From NCBI GenBank assembly GCA_964487505.1, contig CAZARD010000006.1, forward strand, positions 1 to 64,000: a stretch of DNA of 64,000 nucleotides, given 5' to 3'. The DNA comes from JAFDVJ01 sp964487505. Lineage in GTDB: Bacteria > Acidobacteriota > Blastocatellia > Pyrinomonadales > Pyrinomonadaceae. Position numbers and translations under genes: made by a program. Shown one piece after another: positions 60,134 through 64,000 of the stretch. Below the pieces are notes generated by a model. That model worked only from the letters and a program-made list of their open reading frames with translations. It was not told the origin of the DNA and ran no database searches. Positions within the stretch are counted from its first letter, which is position 1, and each line of letters opens with the position of its first letter.

Positions 60134-61834
60134 TCATTTCGAACGCGTTTTCACTGTTTGTTCGGAAATTTCTTCGAGCGGTGCCTTCTTGAGGGCGGGT
60201 TTCTTTGAATTTACGCGAATCCGGGCGAGTCTCCCCAGCAATCGCAGGTGCCCGGCGATGGTGCGTGCGGTCTTCATTTTCGAGAATCCGAACAGGCGTA
60301 CTTCAAGCACCGTCGGATACTCGACGATCCTCCCGCCGGCCAGATCGAGCCGCCCGAGCATCTCCGCGACGCCGAGAAATCCCTTCTCCTCGATCGGCAG
60401 ATCGACGACCGACGCCCGGCGGTAAACGCGAAAACAGCTGGTGTAGGTATCGAGTTTCGATCGGAGCGTCCGGCGGTAGAGCCAGGATGCCCCCTTTGAC
60501 AGGAACAGCCGCCACTCGGGAACGTTTCGGACGCCGCCTTCGCGGTGATAAGGCGACGCCGTCACGAGATCAACATTTCCGGTCAGCATCGGGATCATGC
60601 GGACAAGTTCGTGCGGATCGTAAGTGCAATCACAGTCCATCGAACAGACGATCTCGGTTGTCGCGGCGCGGATCCCGGTTTGGATCCCGGCGGCGACGCC
60701 TTGATTCGTTTCGTGCCGCAACACTCGTACGTTCTCACGGTCGCCGAACAACTCGCCGATCTTCGCGAACGTCGTGTCCGTGCTCGAATCGTCGACAAAG
60801 ATGAAATTCGGATCGTATCCCGCGCCGCGCAGGCTCGACTCGACGCTCTTGAGCGTATTCGCGAGATACGGAAGCGCGGATTCCTCGTTGTAGCACGGCA
60901 AGACGATCGTCACGCTCTCGCTCGAAGGCGTCGCCCCGCCCTTGACCTCGACCGCTTCCGGCTGCGGACCGGCCTTCTGAACGGCCGTTTCGGGTTGAAG
61001 GCCGAGATAATCGGCGGCGGTCGTAAAATCGTACTTGCGGAGATTCTCTTTGATGATCCACTCCATCTTGTCGAGCTTGCGATAGTGTCGGACGCGATTG
61101 TACGCGGATGCGGCCGAGATCCGCGGCTGTTCGGCATCGAGCTCCCAAACGTGGAAGTACATCACGAACGGATGCGTGCCGCGCTCGATCAGGTCGCGCA
61201 CCGCGAACCGGGTCAGAGTGTACGGGATCTGCCGGAAGTAATTGCCGCCGGCGACGGGGAAAAGTCCGACGCCGAGGTTCGCGGTCGAATACGGAAACTC
61301 CCAAACGGCGCGTCCGCCGGCATGCACCTGATGCGCGAATCGTTGGGCCGCATCGTCGCGCTTCGAAGGAACGAACGAAGCATCGTACGCGAAACCTTCC
61401 TCGGAGAGGATCTCGAAGATCCACGAGTCCTTCGAGTACCGGAGTTTCTCGGCGCTCCGGTAACCGATGACCTTTCGTCCGGTCGCGTCCTCGATCACCG
61501 CGTTCGTGCGGTGCAGATCGTCGCGAAACTCGTCGAATGTAAGATTGTTCAGGCTTCGATGATAGAAGCCGCGACTCGCGACCTCGTGCCCGCGCGACGC
61601 GATCTCGCGCACGAGGCGCGGATTGCGTTCGGCGATCCATCCGAGAACGAAAAACGTCGCCCGCGTTTCGAGCTCGTCGAGAAGATCCAGCGTCTTCCGC
61701 GTGTTGTGTTCGAAACGTGGCTCGAAATGGGCCCAATTCTGGCGCCGGATGAGATTTTCGAACGCGCCGACGTGAAAATAGTCCTCGACGAGGACCGTCA
61801 GCAGGTTCATCTTTTTGGGGGTTGAACTGATCAT
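60134..61834 (-). CDS. Polysaccharide deacetylase-glycosyltransferase 2 fusion
   Basis: This 566-residue protein is a fusion. Residues ~1-285 match the PEP-CTERM/exosortase-locus deacetylase subfamily, with LLTVLVEDYFHVGAFEN (catalytic Asp), EVASRGFYHRSL (His) and a DUF3473-type end. Residues ~310-545 form a GT2 glycosyltransferase with VTIVLPCYNEE, FVDDSSTDTTF and SMDCDCTYDP. The ATG at 61834 or 61810 is possible. Deacetylation and transfer may act on one lipid-linked sugar. An exosortase is not seen in the window. Confidence 0.85.
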   Translation of the reverse strand: MISSTPKKMNLLTVLVEDYFHVGAFENLIRRQNWAHFEPRFEHNTRKTLDLLDELETRATFFVLGWIAERNPRLVREIASRGHEVASRGFYHRSLNNLTFDEFRDDLHRTNAVIEDATGRKVIGYRSAEKLRYSKDSWIFEILSEEGFAYDASFVPSKRDDAAQRFAHQVHAGGRAVWEFPYSTANLGVGLFPVAGGNYFRQIPYTLTRFAVRDLIERGTHPFVMYFHVWELDAEQPRISAASAYNRVRHYRKLDKMEWIIKENLRKYDFTTAADYLGLQPETAVQKAGPQPEAVEVKGGATPSSESVTIVLPCYNEESALPYLANTLKSVESSLRGAGYDPNFIFVDDSSTDTTFAKIGELFGDRENVRVLRHETNQGVAAGIQTGIRAATTEIVCSMDCDCTYDPHELVRMIPMLTGNVDLVTASPYHREGGVRNVPEWRLFLSKGASWLYRRTLRSKLDTYTSCFRVYRRASVVDLPIEEKGFLGVAEMLGRLDLAGGRIVEYPTVLEVRLFGFSKMKTARTIAGHLRLLGRLARIRVNSKKPALKKAPLEEISEQTVKTRSK

Positions 61835-61844
61835 CCGCGAATTG

Positions 61845-63008
61845 TCAGTGCCTTGCTTTGCGGCTCATCTTGCTTTCGATGATCCGCACGATCCGGCGCG
61901 CGGCCGTGCCGTCGCCGAACGGATTCGATATCTCCTTCACCGATCGGGTCCAGGTGTCGATCGCGTAGTTCTCTTCCAGCATCAGTTTCAAACGATTCGG
62001 GCTGCCGCCGACAAGTTTTGCGATTCCGGCGTGGATCGCTTCGGGCCGCTCGGTGTTCTCGCGAAGTACGAGCAAGGGCTTTCCGAGGCTCGGGGCCTCT
62101 TCCTGAACGCCGCCCGAATCAGACACGATCAGCCACGACGAGCGCATCAGCGAGATGAAATCGATGTAGCCGAGAGGCTCGATCAGATGGATTCGATCGG
62201 CGCCGGCCAAGATCTCCTCGGCGACCGATTTGACGCTCGGATTCGGATGAACCGGAAAGAACAGGCTCACGTCCTTTCGTTTCTGCACGAAGTCGCGGAG
62301 AACGCGCAGATTCTCGCTCATTGTTTCACCAAAGCTCTCGCGGCGGTGCGTCGTCAGCAGGATTCTTTTCGTGCCTTTGGTCGCATCGACAAGCGCATCG
62401 ATCCGCTTGTCAGGCTTCGCGATCTTCAGGATATGCTTCAGCGAATCGACGACGGGGTTGCCGGTGACGAAGATCCGCTCGCTCGCGATGCCTTCTTTGA
62501 GGAGATTGCTCCGGTTAAGTTCGGTCGCCGCAAAGTGAAATGTTGCGACCTGCGAAACGACGCGACGGTTCATTTCTTCAGGAAACGGGCTGTTGAGGTT
62601 TCCGCTGCGTAATCCCGCCTCGACGTGTCCGACAGGGATCCGGCGATTGAATCCGGCAAGCGCGCCGGCGAGCGTTGTCGTCGTGTCGCCTTGGACGAGG
62701 ATCAGATCCGGCGCATGTTCGGCGAGGACCTTGTCGAACTTCGCGAAAACGCGCGATGCGACCTCGTTCGGTGTCTGGTTCCGGCGCATCACACCAAGAT
62801 CGAAGTCGGTATCGATGTCGAGCATCGAGAGAAACGGTTTCAGCAATTCGCGATGCTGGCTCGATGATACGACGATCGCCTCCGCGGCTCCGCGACGCAG
62901 TTCGTGAATGATCGGCGCGAGCTTGATCACTTCGGGTCGGGTGCCGAACAACACAAGTACTCGCTTACCGTGCCCTTTGCGGTCTCCGATTGGTTCAATT
63001 ACAGGCAT
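61845..63008 (-). CDS. wecB: UDP-N-acetylglucosamine 2-epimerase
   Basis: This 387-residue protein has the epimerase signature VLVLFGTRPEVIKLAPII, then QGDTTTTLAGALA, HVEAGLRSGN and SDSGGVQEEAPSLGKP. It converts UDP-GlcNAc to UDP-ManNAc, or in a WbpI/WlbD-type pathway epimerises a diacetamido-uronic sugar. ATG 63008 is used; a longer frame to 63065 has no support. It leads the leftward cluster. The region upstream to 63681 has no gene. Confidence 0.9.
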   Translation of the reverse strand: MPVIEPIGDRKGHGKRVLVLFGTRPEVIKLAPIIHELRRGAAEAIVVSSSQHRELLKPFLSMLDIDTDFDLGVMRRNQTPNEVASRVFAKFDKVLAEHAPDLILVQGDTTTTLAGALAGFNRRIPVGHVEAGLRSGNLNSPFPEEMNRRVVSQVATFHFAATELNRSNLLKEGIASERIFVTGNPVVDSLKHILKIAKPDKRIDALVDATKGTKRILLTTHRRESFGETMSENLRVLRDFVQKRKDVSLFFPVHPNPSVKSVAEEILAGADRIHLIEPLGYIDFISLMRSSWLIVSDSGGVQEEAPSLGKPLLVLRENTERPEAIHAGIAKLVGGSPNRLKLMLEENYAIDTWTRSVKEISNPFGDGTAARRIVRIIESKMSRKARH

Positions 63009-63263
63009 TTTGCTGAAAATACAGACGGAAAGGAGCTTCGATTCCTCAAACGAGGACGAACGCAAAAAGGAGGGATCACGATCAGACCCGTGTCGCGCCG
63101 TTCGCGCTCCAAGATTTTACCGCACAAAGATGTTCAAACTCAACAATTTAATGAATATTCGACATCCAAAGATCAATCCCGTCCTAAACGTTGAAGATTA
63201 TTACGCAAATTGGTGCGATCGAAACAGCGGCTTCCATTCGGACAGCCGGATCCCGGCCGCTTG

Positions 63264-63483
63264 AGCGTGCGAAGCACGCGTCGTATCGATAGCACCACGT
63301 GGAGCGAAGCGGAACGTGGTGTGTCGGCCCCGGTTTTGGCCGGAGCGTGTGAAACACGCGTCTCCGTTCCGTTTGGGCAGGAGACGCGTGTTTCACACGC
63401 TCGTTGATCGTATTGGAAATCCCACACCAGGCTCGGCTGCGCCTTCGCCCGGTGCTATCGCCACGACGCGTGCTCCGCACGCT
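63264..63483. repeat. Nested inverted-repeat element, about 220 bp
   Basis: Three inverted repeats share one centre. The outer is 20 bp with one mismatch (63264-63283 and 63464-63483). The middle is 10 bp perfect (cgatagcacc at 63287-63296, partner 63451-63460). The inner is 23 bp perfect (63343-63365 and 63380-63402). A further accacgt/acgtggt hairpin lies inside. No gene is present in 63009-63681. It looks like a MITE or a compound REP element. Confidence 0.8.
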
Positions 63484-63624
63484 AGACGAGGTTTGTCGAA
63501 TCGATCGGACGTGCCGCGAGAAATCCGGGGGATTCGTTTCGAAGACACCGATTTCGGCAATTGACAGGCAATGAGATCAGGGCTTCAAGAAGCAGTCGTC
63601 AAACGTTTAGGACAGCATTAATCC

Positions 63625-63658
63625 TAAAATAAAAGCGGCCGCCCTTTCGGACGACCGC
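63625..63658 (-). terminator. Intrinsic terminator of the ferredoxin gene
   Basis: On the - strand: stem gcggtcgtcc/gggcggccgc with two G-U pairs, loop gaaa, then ttttatttta. It follows the ferredoxin stop by 23 bases. Confidence 0.8.
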
Positions 63659-63681
63659 GAAAAAGACGTCTTTTACCGAAT

Positions 63682-63978
63682 TCACTCCGGCTGGCCTTTG
63701 CAGTTCGCGCCGAAAAGCGCCGGCTGCTTCGTGCTGATGATCGGATAATTCTCCGCCTCGGTGTTCTTTTCGAGCCAATCCGAGTACTCCGCGGGGAGCG
63801 ACATATCGGAAAAGATCGCTTCGACCGGGCATTCGGGCACGCAAGCGTCGCAATCGATGCAAGTGTCGGGATTGATCAGCAAACGGTCCGAGAGTTCGTG
63901 GAACGCTTCGACCGGACAGACAGCGGCGCAGTCGGTATATTTGCAGTCAACGCAGGGTTCGGTAACAACGTATGTCAT
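63682..63978 (-). CDS. 7Fe ferredoxin (FdxA type)
   Basis: This 98-residue protein has the two-cluster ferredoxin pattern. TEPCVDCKYTDCAAVCPVEAF (3Fe-4S/4Fe-4S first site) is followed by CIDCDACVPECPVEAIF. The C-terminal tail is that of the FdxA group. It carries electrons in the cytoplasm. ATG 63978 is preceded by AAGAG. It has its own terminator. Confidence 0.93.
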   Translation of the reverse strand: MTYVVTEPCVDCKYTDCAAVCPVEAFHELSDRLLINPDTCIDCDACVPECPVEAIFSDMSLPAEYSDWLEKNTEAENYPIISTKQPALFGANCKGQPE

Positions 63979-64000
63979 CTCTTGTGAAAAGCTCTCCTAA

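Overview
The window reads as chromosomal DNA of a GC-rich, Gram-negative bacterium. The house style fits Acidobacteriota, probably class Blastocatellia: many short palindromic intergenic elements, degenerate 'gattttggattt' and 'gtagacg' micro-repeats between genes, and a PEP-CTERM/exosortase-type polysaccharide deacetylase. That taxonomic call is recalled from gene style and was not searched. Three runs of exactly 100 N (31199-31298, 33122-33221, 57580-57679) show that it is a draft scaffold.

Layout. (1) 1-6.7 kb: chromosomal genes truB (cut by the window edge), recX, a small conserved protein, a membrane protein, alaS, an orphan gene bracketed by an inverted repeat, and a PEGA/TPR lipoprotein-like gene. 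(2) 6.8-29.3 kb: a complete-looking integrative element in the 3' half of a tRNA with anticodon CAT. The tRNA half is duplicated at the far end. The element carries a tyrosine integrase whose 3' end lies inside the tRNA gene, two HerA/TraD-type DNA-pumping ATPases (one fused to a nuclease-like domain and an excisionase-type HTH), an SPFH membrane protein, a serine resolvase, a Replic_Relax protein, an RPA-type replication initiator, nine iterons of about 22 bp, helically phased repeats, and a CHC2 primase stub. Its cargo is a heavy-metal operon: a DUF6660 protein, czcCBA, a PII-like protein, czcD, DUF3703, two tiny membrane proteins and a cysteine-rich secreted protein, plus a second CDF exporter on the opposite strand. 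No VirB-type secretion channel is present, so the element looks like an integrated plasmid or a translocase-only transfer element. (3) 29.3-43 kb: chromosomal genes again, including an M14 peptidase, recN, asparaginase II, a neutral zinc metallopeptidase, an alpha/beta hydrolase, HU, an M50 protease, DUF302, yacG and an MFS transporter.

(4) 43-47.5 kb: a MarR regulator followed by a two-subunit molybdopterin enzyme. It resembles pyrogallol transhydroxylase, but its large subunit carries an N-terminal SCP2-like domain. (5) 47.6-63 kb: peptide deformylase, then a long leftward polysaccharide/lipid-linked sugar cluster. It holds a UDP-GlcNAc 2-epimerase, a deacetylase-glycosyltransferase fusion, a DegT aminotransferase, a Gfo/Idh dehydrogenase, a hexapeptide acetyltransferase, an intruding AAA ATPase, an FAD oxidoreductase, a second deacetylase, a DPPR-synthase-like UbiA protein, two GT-C transferases and a methyltransferase. 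Four of these match steps of diacetamido-uronic-acid sugar synthesis (Wbp/Wlb type). (6) 63-64 kb: a large nested inverted-repeat element and a 7Fe ferredoxin with its terminator.

The most unusual items are the integrative element with a plasmid-like origin and a nuclease/HTH-fused translocase, and the SCP2-fused transhydroxylase-like molybdoenzyme.
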